The notes beneath the pieces are model-generated. The model searched no databases. It was given only the letters and a program-made list of their open reading frames with translations, and was not told the origin of the DNA. Shown here piece after piece: positions 53,335-60,980 of a stretch of 64,000 nucleotides of DNA. Numbering within the stretch: the stretch's first letter is position 1; every line of letters starts with the position of its first letter. Position numbers and translations under genes: made by a program. Source of the stretch: Rikenellaceae bacterium (GTDB taxonomy: Bacteria; Bacteroidota; Bacteroidia; Bacteroidales; Rikenellaceae); contig CABJAJ010000003.1 of the NCBI GenBank assembly GCA_902363575.1, forward strand, positions 286,207 to 350,206. Reading direction: 5' to 3'.

Positions 53335-54615
53335 ATGAAAGTGCTGGTAATCGGGGGCGGCGGACGGTGCCACGCCATCGTGGACGCCCTGGGGCGGTCG
53401 CCCCGCGTGACAAAGATATGGTGCGCCCCTGGCAATGCGGGGATCGCGCGGCAGGCCGAGTGCGTGCCCCTGCGGGATACCGACGTCGAGGGGCTGCTCG
53501 CCTTCGCCCGGCGCGAGGGGGCCGACCTGACTGTCGTGGGGCCGGAATCGGCGCTTGCGGCGGGCATAGTGGACGCTTTCCGTGCGGCGGGGCTGCGCAT
53601 CTTCGGCCCTACGCAGGCGGCGGCCCGCATCGAGACGAGCAAACGTTTCGCCAAGGAGCTCATGCTGCGCTATGCCGTTCCGACAGCCGCCTACCGCGTC
53701 TTTTCGGATTACGGCGAGGCGGCGGACTATGTGCGGTCGCAACCCCTGCCCGCGGTGCTCAAGTACGACGGGCTGGCCGCCGGCAAGGGGGTGGTGATCG
53801 CCCGCACGCCCGGGGAGGCCGATGCTGCGCTGCGGGATATGCTGCTCGACGACCGTTTCGGACACGGACAGGTGGTGGTCGAGGAGTTCATGGAGGGGCC
53901 CGAATTCTCGCTCATGTGCTTTGTCGCCGGTCGCCGGGTCGTCCCGATGGCGCTGGCGCAGGATCACAAGCGGGCTTACGACGGCAACCGGGGGCCCAAC
54001 ACGGGCGGAATGGGGGCCTGTTCGCCCCTGCCGTTCATCACGCCCGAAGAGGAGCGGTGGGCCGTGGAGCACGTCATGCAGCCCGTGGCCGACGCCCTTG
54101 CCGATGAAGGGTGCCCCTTTACGGGGGTGCTTTACGGCGGGCTGATGCGCACGCGCGACGGCATCCGGGTCGTGGAGTTCAACGCCCGCTTCGGCGATCC
54201 CGAAACCGAGGTGGTGCTGCCCCGCCTGGAGAGCGACTTTTTCGAGGCGTGCATGGCCGTCGCCGAGGGGCGGGAGCCCGGACCGCTCAGGTGGCGCGAC
54301 GAGGCGACGCTCGGCATCGTGCTGGCCAGCGAGGGGTATCCGGGCCCCTGTGAGAAGGGGGCGGAGATCCGCGGCGCGGAGGATACCGGCGCGCTGGTTT
54401 ACCACATGGGGACAGCCCTGCGCGATGGCCGGCTCGTGACGGCCGGGGGGCGCGTGCTGATCGTCGTGGGGCGCGGCGCCACGCTCGCCGAGGCCCGCGA
54501 CCGGGCGCTCGAGGCCGCCGGACGCATCGGCTGCGACCGTCTTTTTTACCGGCGGGACATCGGGGCGCAGGCGCTCGGCGGGAAAAAATTGCTACCTTTG
54601 CGGGAAACGGACTAA
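53335..54615 (+). CDS. purD: GAR synthetase (phosphoribosylamine-glycine ligase)
   Basis: The 426-residue ATP-grasp enzyme adds glycine to phosphoribosylamine. The N terminus KVLVIGGGGRCHAIVDAL, the KYDGLAAGKGVV and EEFMEGPEFSL blocks, and EFNARFGDPETEVVLPRL are typical. Length matches the family. The usual GREHA after the Gly-rich loop reads GRCHA here, a small departure. It lies between purH and folD with tight spacing. Confidence 0.97.
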   Translation: MKVLVIGGGGRCHAIVDALGRSPRVTKIWCAPGNAGIARQAECVPLRDTDVEGLLAFARREGADLTVVGPESALAAGIVDAFRAAGLRIFGPTQAAARIETSKRFAKELMLRYAVPTAAYRVFSDYGEAADYVRSQPLPAVLKYDGLAAGKGVVIARTPGEADAALRDMLLDDRFGHGQVVVEEFMEGPEFSLMCFVAGRRVVPMALAQDHKRAYDGNRGPNTGGMGACSPLPFITPEEERWAVEHVMQPVADALADEGCPFTGVLYGGLMRTRDGIRVVEFNARFGDPETEVVLPRLESDFFEACMAVAEGREPGPLRWRDEATLGIVLASEGYPGPCEKGAEIRGAEDTGALVYHMGTALRDGRLVTAGGRVLIVVGRGATLAEARDRALEAAGRIGCDRLFYRRDIGAQALGGKKLLPLRETD

Positions 54616-54631
54616 AAGTTTTATCCAGACT

Positions 54632-55483
54632 ATGGTGATAAGCGGTAAAGACCTTGCGCAGTCGCTCAAGGCGAAAATGGCGGAGCAGGTGGCGACCTTC
54701 CCCGCGAAATACGGGCGTGTGCCCCATCTGGTGGTGATTCTGGTGGGCGAAGACCCCGGCAGCGTCTCCTACGTCACGGGCAAGGCCCGCGCCGCCGAGG
54801 AGGTGGGGATTCGCAACACCACGATCCGCCGCAGTGCGGAGATCGGCGAGGGGGAGTTGCTGGAGATCATCGCGCAGCTCAACGCCGACCTCGACGTGGA
54901 CGGCATCCTGGTGCAGCTGCCCCTGCCCCGGCATATCGACGAAGACCGCGTGATCGCGGCGATCGACAAGGGCAAGGACGTGGACGGCTTCCACCCGCTC
55001 AACGTGGCGGCCCTGTGGCAGAAGCAGCCCTGCACGCTGCCCTGCACCCCCAAGGGGATCATCCGCCTGCTCGAAGGGGCGGGGGTCGAAATCGCCGGCC
55101 GCAAGGCCGTGGTGATCGGCCGCAGCAACATCGTGGGGCTGCCCGTGGCCAAGCTGCTGCTCGACCGCAACGCCACGGTGACGGTGACCCACAGCCGCAC
55201 GCGCGATCTGCCGCAGGTGACGCGCGAGGCCGAAATCCTCGTCGTGGCCATCGGACGGCCCCGGTTCGTGACGGCCGATATGGTGGGCGAGGGGGCCGTG
55301 GTGATCGACGTGGGGGTCAATCGCGATCCCGACACGGGCAAGCTCTGCGGCGACGTGGACTTCGCTGCCGTCGAGCCGAAAGCCTCGGTGATTACCAAGG
55401 TGCCGGGAGGCGTCGGGCCGATGACGATTTGCTGCCTGATGGAGAATACGATCGAGGCCTTTCTGCGCAGGCAGGAACGGTAA
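54632..55483 (+). CDS. folD: Methylene-THF dehydrogenase / methenyl-THF cyclohydrolase
   Basis: The 283-residue bifunctional enzyme interconverts methylene-, methenyl- and 10-formyl-THF, the formyl donor for PurN and PurH. The catalytic YVTGKARAAEEVG block with its Lys, the QLPLPRHID stretch, the nucleotide site VVIGRSNIVGLP and the PGGVGPMT end motif are clear. It follows purD by 16 bases, so the operon appears to supply its own cofactor. It is the last gene of the purine transcript before the terminator at 55729. Confidence 0.96.
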   Translation: MVISGKDLAQSLKAKMAEQVATFPAKYGRVPHLVVILVGEDPGSVSYVTGKARAAEEVGIRNTTIRRSAEIGEGELLEIIAQLNADLDVDGILVQLPLPRHIDEDRVIAAIDKGKDVDGFHPLNVAALWQKQPCTLPCTPKGIIRLLEGAGVEIAGRKAVVIGRSNIVGLPVAKLLLDRNATVTVTHSRTRDLPQVTREAEILVVAIGRPRFVTADMVGEGAVVIDVGVNRDPDTGKLCGDVDFAAVEPKASVITKVPGGVGPMTICCLMENTIEAFLRRQER

Positions 55484-55592
55484 GGTCGGGCGGCGGGCTG
55501 ATGACGATTTGCTGCGAGACGGCGGGCGACGGGCCGATACGATGCGCTTACCTCTGACGATGGGAGCGGCGGACCGATGACGATACTTTGCC
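55420..55592. repeat. Echoes of the folD 3' end downstream of folD
   Basis: GATGACGATTTGCTGC within folD (55420-55435) recurs exactly just after the gene at 55500-55515, and again in altered form near 55576. These look like decayed duplications of the gene's tail. The rest of 55484-55728 holds no supported gene. Confidence 0.6.
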
Positions 55593-55728
55593 TGTGACAG
55601 TGTGCAGCGGGCCGGCGGCGATGCGCTGCCGGAGAGAGAACACGATCGGCGGGCGTTGCTTGCCGGTTGAGGGAGAATACATTGCCGAAAGCCCTGCCCG
55701 TCGGCACGGGACTTTCGGGATAACTCGG

Positions 55729-55752
55729 GAGCGTCTTCGGACGCTCTTTTTT
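55729..55752 (+). terminator. Terminator downstream of folD
   Basis: GAGCGTC pairs with GACGCTC around a TTCG tetraloop, followed by six T. It probably ends the purine operon, about 245 bases after folD. Confidence 0.85.
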
Positions 55753-55879
55753 GTCGCAACGCCGTCGTATCGACGGCAAAAACAGAATCTGCCCGCATTT
55801 TTGATCTGCACGATCGTGCGCATGCGGATTATTCCGACTGATTTGCAAAAACCGTTTAGGCAAATAACGGAAATTATGC

Positions 55880-55887
55880 TACCTTTG
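55880..55887 (+). promoter_or_regulatory. -7 box of a second candidate structured RNA
   Basis: TACCTTTG matches the -7 element; a TTTA 21 bases upstream is a weak -33 candidate. No protein gene follows. Confidence 0.55.
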
Positions 55888-55892
55888 CAAAC

Positions 55893-56117
55893 AAATAGCT
55901 CGGCATAGCCGGGCGATATGACTTATAAAGGGTAAACAACTCTTTATGCCTCGGTACAAACTTAGGAACCTCTTTCGGGAGGGTTTGATGCGGTATAAAA
56001 GTTGTCAGTCCTTGTTATGTCCTGCCTTCGGGCAGGACAGGCAAGGGCGCAGGACAGCTGCCGCATCGGGTTTCCTAAGACCTGTACTGAGGTGCTGACA
56101 CCGCGCCCCCTTTTTTA
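55893..56117 (+). ncRNA. Candidate 6S-like rod-shaped RNA (~225 nt)
   Basis: The segment folds into one long hairpin. CCTCGGTACA and CTTAGGAA near 55949-55968 pair with TTCCTAAG and TGTACTGAGG near 56072-56092. Inside, GATGCGG pairs with CCGCATC, CCTTG with CAAGG, and TGTCCTGCC with GGCAGGACA around a TTCG loop. A small CCTCTTTCGGGAGG hairpin bulges from the 5' side. GGGCGC and GCGCCC can close a terminator before six T. The rod with an internal bubble and its length resemble 6S RNA. In E. coli, 6S RNA is cotranscribed with a folate gene, and this one follows folD. Identity is not proven. Confidence 0.5.
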
Positions 56118-56431
56118 TGGGCGTGCTTTGACCGAAAACGACAAGCCGATGATACGTCCGTTTCAGCCGTTCGATACGATTTCCACCCGGCGATCCGCAC
56201 CGGATGCGACGGGGTATATCATCCGGGAATCGCTGCGCACTGTCCCGTCGTCGGCCGTTCGCTTAACTGCCGACTTGGGATTGTACCGGTGTTTCATGGA
56301 TGCCGGGGGCGGAAAGACCGGGCACGGCCGCCTTTTTGTCCGGCGGATCGGTCGGACGCTGGAGCCGAATGTTCCGGGTCGTATCCGACCGGCCGGATCC
56401 TTATTTCTCCACCGGAATCCCGCGCCGTACA

Positions 56432-56930
56432 GGGAGCGCATGCCGCTACCGGAACTCTTGCCCGGCGCGTTTCGCTCCGGCCCGGGGCACGCTTTTCGGA
56501 TACCGAATCCCGGATACGCAGGTCGGTATCTTATTTGCTGTCCGATGCACGCTATACCCGGAATCCCGCGGCTGCACGGGAGCGGATGCCGCTACCGGAA
56601 CTCTTGCCCGGCGGCGACTCGTTCCGGCCCGGGGCACGGTTTTCGGATACCGAATCCCGTGTACGCAGGTCGGTATTGTATTTGCTGTCCGACACACGCT
56701 ATTCCCGGAATTCCGGAATCCCGCTGCGGCACGGGAGCGGATGCCGTTACCGGAACTCTTGCCCGGCGAGTTTCGCTCCGGCCCGGGCACGGTATTCGGA
56801 TACCGATACGAAAAACGGTGTTTGTTCCGTTTTATCCGTAACATCTCCTTTCCCGGAAGTCTGCGGGCTGCACGGGAGTGGATGCCGCTACTGAAACTCT
56901 TGCCCGGCGGCGTCTCTCCCCGGCCCGGGA
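56432..56930. repeat. Four copies of a ~150-base tandem repeat
   Basis: Units starting GGGAGCGCATGCCGCTACCG recur at 56432, 56578, 56733 and 56874 (spacings 146, 155, 141). Each contains AACTCTTGCCCGGCG and most contain CGCAGGTCGGTAT. Open frames across them are by-products; no gene is supported. Confidence 0.9.
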
Positions 56931-57119
56931 CTTCCGGTTTTTTCATTCCATCGCCTGCCTGCCGATTTAGTCCCGCCCGTTGTTGAAACGGGCAGGCGGA
57001 GAGGCGTGCGGGATAGGTCGGGATGCGGTTGTCTGCACGAGTTGTCCGGTTCCGGGGGAGGGCAAATGCCTTTTCCCGGTGTCCCTATTCCGCGCCGAAC
57101 GGCGGGCAGGCCGTGCAGA

Positions 57120-57740
57120 TAAACCATCCGACAAATCGCCACCGCTGGCCGGATCGGGCGGATGGGTGCGACCGGATTGCACGATGGGCTGATAGGGCTA
57201 CGGGCTGAGGCGCAGGGTGGGTTATGCAGATAAATTGTCGGACCAATCGCCACCGCTGGCCGGATCGGGCGGATGGGTGCGACCGGATTGCACGAATGGG
57301 CTGATAGGGCTACGGGCTGAGGCGGAGGGGTGCTGACCGGATCGGGCGGATAGGACACGGATGGTTTGGGAGTGCGGTTATGCAGAAAACCATCCAACCC
57401 ACCCCTGGCCGGAACGGACGGATAGGCAAGGGCGGATGCGAACGGATGGGTGCGGGCCGCTACGGGCGGATCGGGCGGATGGTCGGATCGTCCAGTTGGG
57501 TCGGGCAGGCGGATAGGCGGATGGGTGCGGCCGGATTGCACGAATGGGCTGATAGGGCTACGGGCTGAGGCGGAGGGTGGGTCATGCAGACAAATTGTCG
57601 GTCCAATCGCCACCGCTGGCCGGAACAGGTGGATGGGTTCGGACGGATAGGCAAGGGCGGATGCGAACGGATGGGTGCTGGCCGAAGCGGGCGGATCGGG
57701 CGGATCGTCCAGTTGGGTCGGGTAGGCGGATCGGGCGGGT
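57120..57740. repeat. Tandem repeat array before the murF end
   Basis: Units of about 110-120 bases containing AATCGCCACCGCTGGCCGGA and GGCTGATAGGGCTACGGGCT recur at about 57135, 57245 and 57605, mixed with GGATGGGTGCG-type short units. No gene is supported between 56118 and 57752. Confidence 0.85.
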
Positions 57741-57752
57741 GGAACCGCAGCC

Positions 57753-59012
57753 TCAGAGCCGCCCGGTCAGGTGTTCGAGGCCGATGCCGCGCGAGCCTTT
57801 GACCAGAATCAGCGAGCCGCTCAGGGGGGTGCGGTCGAGGTGCTCCTCCAACTCCTGCCGCGTGGGGAAGCAGGTCACATTGGGGGGCAGGGGGTCGAGC
57901 GAGCGGCAGGCCTCGGCGAAATGTTCGCCCACGAGCAGGATGCGGGCCTGCGTGTCCCGCGCGGCCAGACGGACGACGTGGCGGTGTTCGTCCCGCGACC
58001 AGTCGCCCAGCTCGAGCATGTCGCCCAGGATCACCGCCTTGCCCGCCCCCGCGTCGGGCTGCTGGACGAGGAAGTTGTCCAGTGCGGCCTGCATGCTCGA
58101 CGGGTTGGCGTTGTAGCAGTCCAGGATGAGCGTGTTGCGCTCCGTCAGCATCCGCTGCGAGCGGTTGTTGGTCGGCACATAGGAATCGACGGCATGGAGG
58201 ATACGTTCCTCGGCGATGCCGAAGTAGCGGCCCACGGCGACGGCGGCGGCGACGTTGGCCCGGTTATACTCCCCCTCCAGGTGGCAGGGTACGTCGTCGG
58301 CCAGCGCGAGGGAGTAGTACTCCACGGCCATCGGCTCCCGCTCGCGGGCCATCGCCGTCAGCGTGGCGTCCTCGGCGGCGACGAAAGCCCGCCCGCCGTT
58401 GTCGCGCAGGAAATCGAAGAGCTCGCCTTTGCCCCGGCGCACCCCTTCGGGGCCACCGAATCCGTCGAGGTGAGCCCGGCCGATGTTGGTGATAAGTCCG
58501 TAGTTGGGTTCGGCGATCGACGCCAGCAGGGCGATTTCGCCCCGGGCGCTGGCCCCCATTTCGACGACGGCGAACTCCGCCTCGCGCGTGAGCGAGAGCA
58601 GGGTGAGGGGCACCCCGATGTGGTTGTTCAGGTTGCCGCCGGTCGCCAGGACGGTGAAACGCTCGCTCAGCACGCGCCGCAGCAGCTCCTTGGTCGTGGT
58701 CTTGCCGTTGCTGCCCGTGACGGCGAGCACGGGAATCCCCAGCTCGCGCCGGTGCTCCCGCGCAAGCTCCTGAAGCGCCCCGAGCGCATCGTCCACCACG
58801 ATAAGGCGTCCTTCGCGCGCCGCCGGGTCGTCCCGCAGCGCGGGGTCGTCGGCCACGGCGAATGCCGCCCCCAGACGGAGCGACTCGGCGGCGAAGCGGT
58901 TGCCGTCGAACCGCTCCCCCTTCAGGGCGAAGAAGATTCCTCCCGGCTCGATATGCCGCGAATCGGTCGTGACACGCGGATGGTCGCGGAAAAGGTCGTA
59001 CAGGGCGGACAT
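57753..59012 (-). CDS. murF: UDP-N-acetylmuramoyl-tripeptide--D-Ala-D-Ala ligase
   Basis: The 419-residue cytoplasmic ligase adds the D-Ala-D-Ala dipeptide to the peptidoglycan precursor. The N-terminal domain binds the uridine (VTTDSRHIEPGGIFFALKG). The P-loop GSNGKTTTKE lies near residue 100, followed by the NNHIGVPLTLL and EMGASARGEI blocks of Mur ligases. Length is slightly short of the usual 430-450. It starts six bases after manC, so both are cotranscribed. Confidence 0.95.
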   Translation of the reverse strand: MSALYDLFRDHPRVTTDSRHIEPGGIFFALKGERFDGNRFAAESLRLGAAFAVADDPALRDDPAAREGRLIVVDDALGALQELAREHRRELGIPVLAVTGSNGKTTTKELLRRVLSERFTVLATGGNLNNHIGVPLTLLSLTREAEFAVVEMGASARGEIALLASIAEPNYGLITNIGRAHLDGFGGPEGVRRGKGELFDFLRDNGGRAFVAAEDATLTAMAREREPMAVEYYSLALADDVPCHLEGEYNRANVAAAVAVGRYFGIAEERILHAVDSYVPTNNRSQRMLTERNTLILDCYNANPSSMQAALDNFLVQQPDAGAGKAVILGDMLELGDWSRDEHRHVVRLAARDTQARILLVGEHFAEACRSLDPLPPNVTCFPTRQELEEHLDRTPLSGSLILVKGSRGIGLEHLTGRL

Positions 59013-59018
59013 TGCGGA

Positions 59019-60089
59019 TCAGATGTAGCGGTCGCCCGTGTGGAACTTCACCTCGTCGATGTATTTCTTGATGTTCTGCTCCTCGCTGCGGGGGCAGATC
59101 ATCAGCACGTCGTCGGTATCGACGACGATATACTCCTTGAGTCCGCTCACCACGGCGACCTTGCCCGCGGGCAGCGAAATGATGCTGCTGCGCGTGTCGT
59201 AGGCGTAACACCCCTCGGCGGGCTTGGCGTTGGCATAGCGGTCCTTGCGGGCGTGCTGGTAGAGCGAGCCCCAGGTGCCTACGTCGCTCCAGCCGAAGTC
59301 CCCGCAGCGCACATAGACGTTGTCGGCCTTCTCCATCACCCCGTAGTCGATCGACACGGCGCGGCACTCGGAGAAGACCCGGCCGATGGCCTGCGGCTCC
59401 TCGGGCGTGCCCATCGACGAGCGGATGCCCTCGAACAGGGCGTGCAGCTCGGGCAGGTGGAGGCGGAACGCCTCGATGATCGCCCCGACCGTCCAGACGA
59501 AGATGCCCGAGTTCCAGAAAAACTCGCCGCATTGGAGGAAGGTTTGCGCCAGCTCGAGGCCGGGTTTCTCGGTGAAGCATTTGACCTTGCTGATGGGCTT
59601 GCCGTCGGTGACCTGGATGTAGCCGTAACCCGTGTCGGGGCGCGTGGGCTTGATCCCGACGGTCATCAGGGCGTCGTGCTCCCCGGCGAAAGCGAGGCAC
59701 TCGGAAATCACGTTGCGGAAGTCGTCCTCGTTGAGGATCAGGTGGTCCGAGGGGGTGACGATCATCCGTGCGCCGGGATCGGTGCGGTGGAGGCGGTAGG
59801 CGGCATAGGCGATGCAGGGGGCCGTGTTGCGGCCCACGGGCTCGCAGAGCACCTGCTGCTCCGAAATTTCGGGGATATGTTGCAGCACGAGCTCCTTGTA
59901 GCGGGCGTTCGTGACCACCAGGAACCGCTCGGGCGGCACCAGTCCGACGAAGCGTTCGTAGGTGTGGCGGATGAACGATTTGCCCGTGCCGAGGATGTCG
60001 AGGAACTGTTTGGGCTTGGACTGCCGGCTCTCGGGCCAGAAGCGGGCGCCGATGCCGCCCGCCATTATCACACAGTAGGTATTGTTCAT
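59019..60089 (-). CDS. manC: Mannose-1-phosphate guanylyltransferase
   Basis: The 356-residue enzyme makes GDP-mannose from GTP and mannose 1-phosphate. The signature GGIGARFWPESRQSKPKQF opens the protein; only Ile replaces the usual small residue. FTEKP and FWNSGIF are also conserved. It lacks the C-terminal isomerase domain of bifunctional ManC-type enzymes. The ATG at 60089 starts right at the first strand. GDP-mannose would feed capsule or glycoprotein synthesis. murF follows after six bases. Confidence 0.92.
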   Translation of the reverse strand: MNNTYCVIMAGGIGARFWPESRQSKPKQFLDILGTGKSFIRHTYERFVGLVPPERFLVVTNARYKELVLQHIPEISEQQVLCEPVGRNTAPCIAYAAYRLHRTDPGARMIVTPSDHLILNEDDFRNVISECLAFAGEHDALMTVGIKPTRPDTGYGYIQVTDGKPISKVKCFTEKPGLELAQTFLQCGEFFWNSGIFVWTVGAIIEAFRLHLPELHALFEGIRSSMGTPEEPQAIGRVFSECRAVSIDYGVMEKADNVYVRCGDFGWSDVGTWGSLYQHARKDRYANAKPAEGCYAYDTRSSIISLPAGKVAVVSGLKEYIVVDTDDVLMICPRSEEQNIKKYIDEVKFHTGDRYI

Positions 60090-60142
60090 TTTCGGGTAAC
60101 TCTTAGTGGGCGAGGCGGGATCATTCCCGCCCCTATCCGAGA

Positions 60143-60150
60143 CAAAGATA
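60143..60150 (-). promoter_or_regulatory. -7 box for manC-murF
   Basis: The minus strand reads TATCTTTG about 55 bases before manC. It is divergent from, and close to, the pssA box at 60163-60170. Confidence 0.5.
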
Positions 60151-60162
60151 AAAATTATTTCG

Positions 60163-60170
60163 TAACTTTG
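60163..60170 (+). promoter_or_regulatory. -7 box for pssA
   Basis: TAACTTTG lies about 30 bases before the pssA start. The two divergent boxes are only 12 bases apart, so the polymerases would compete. Confidence 0.5.
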
Positions 60171-60201
60171 CCGACCGACCCACCAACAATTTTCCACGCG
60201 G

Positions 60202-60921
60202 ATGAAGATACGACTTTTTACGGTACCCAACCTGCTGACGCTGATGAGCCTGATGTGCGGCTCGTTCGCGGCGTTGGCCGCCCTGGGGCTCGGGGACCTG
60301 CGGCTTGCGTTCTGGCTGCTGATCGCCGCCGCCCTCTTCGACTTCGCCGACGGCTTCACGGCCCGGCTGCTCGGCTGCCCCTCGGCGATCGGGGTGCAGC
60401 TCGACTCGTTGTCGGATATGATCTCTTTCGGGTTCGCCCCCGCCTCGATCCTGGTGGCCCTCTACCTGCGGGCCGAGGCGCTGCTGCCCTGGGACGGGCG
60501 CGTGCAGTACGCCGGGGCTCTGCTGCTCTACCTGCTGACGGCTTTTTCGGCCCTCAGGCTGGCGAAGTTCAACCTCGACGAGACGCAGCGTGCGGAGTTC
60601 TGCGGCCTGCCGACGCCGGCGGCGGCCCTGCTGTGCGCCTCGCTGGGGCTTATCGAGGCGCAGGGGGGCTTCTCGCTCGCACGCGAATGGCTGCTGCTGC
60701 TGGCCGTCGGGCTGGGGCTGCTGCTCATCAGCCCGATCCGCATGTTCGCCCTCAAGTTCCACGGCTTCGGCTGGCGCGGCAACGAGCTGCGTTACCTCTT
60801 CCTCGCGGCCTGCGCGGTGCTGATTTTTACGCTCCGTACATACGCTATTCCGGCAATCGTCGTTCTTTATATCGTCATCTCGACCGTGCGCTGGCTGGTG
60901 CGCGGGAGGCCCCGGGGCTGA
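60202..60921 (+). CDS. pssA: CDP-diacylglycerol--serine O-phosphatidyltransferase
   Basis: The 239-residue inner membrane enzyme makes phosphatidylserine, the precursor of phosphatidylethanolamine. The full CDP-alcohol phosphotransferase motif is visible near residues 47-72: DFADGFTAR, then eight residues, GVQLDSLSD. About seven hydrophobic helices surround it. The last residues are Arg-rich. It belongs to the membrane-bound type of Bacillus and Bacteroidetes rather than the PLD-like E. coli enzyme. Confidence 0.92.
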   Translation: MKIRLFTVPNLLTLMSLMCGSFAALAALGLGDLRLAFWLLIAAALFDFADGFTARLLGCPSAIGVQLDSLSDMISFGFAPASILVALYLRAEALLPWDGRVQYAGALLLYLLTAFSALRLAKFNLDETQRAEFCGLPTPAAALLCASLGLIEAQGGFSLAREWLLLLAVGLGLLLISPIRMFALKFHGFGWRGNELRYLFLAACAVLIFTLRTYAIPAIVVLYIVISTVRWLVRGRPRG

Positions 60922-60949
60922 TGCCCGGCGGAGCGTGACGAATTTTTGT

Positions 60950-60957
60950 TACCTTTG
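60950..60957 (+). promoter_or_regulatory. -7 box for the porin gene
   Basis: TACCTTTG lies 23 bases before the ATG at 60981, which supports that start over the earlier GTG-type start at 60966. Confidence 0.55.
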
Positions 60958-60980
60958 CGGCTGCATTGCCTGCGCATCGT

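Noticed and set aside
56002..56841. 279-codon open frame across the tandem repeats downstream of folD
   Set aside because: It follows the repeat units, overlaps the candidate structured RNA, and has repetitive low-information sequence.
57120..57740. CRISPR-like array
   Set aside because: The intervening sequences are also repeated, and no cas genes are in the window.
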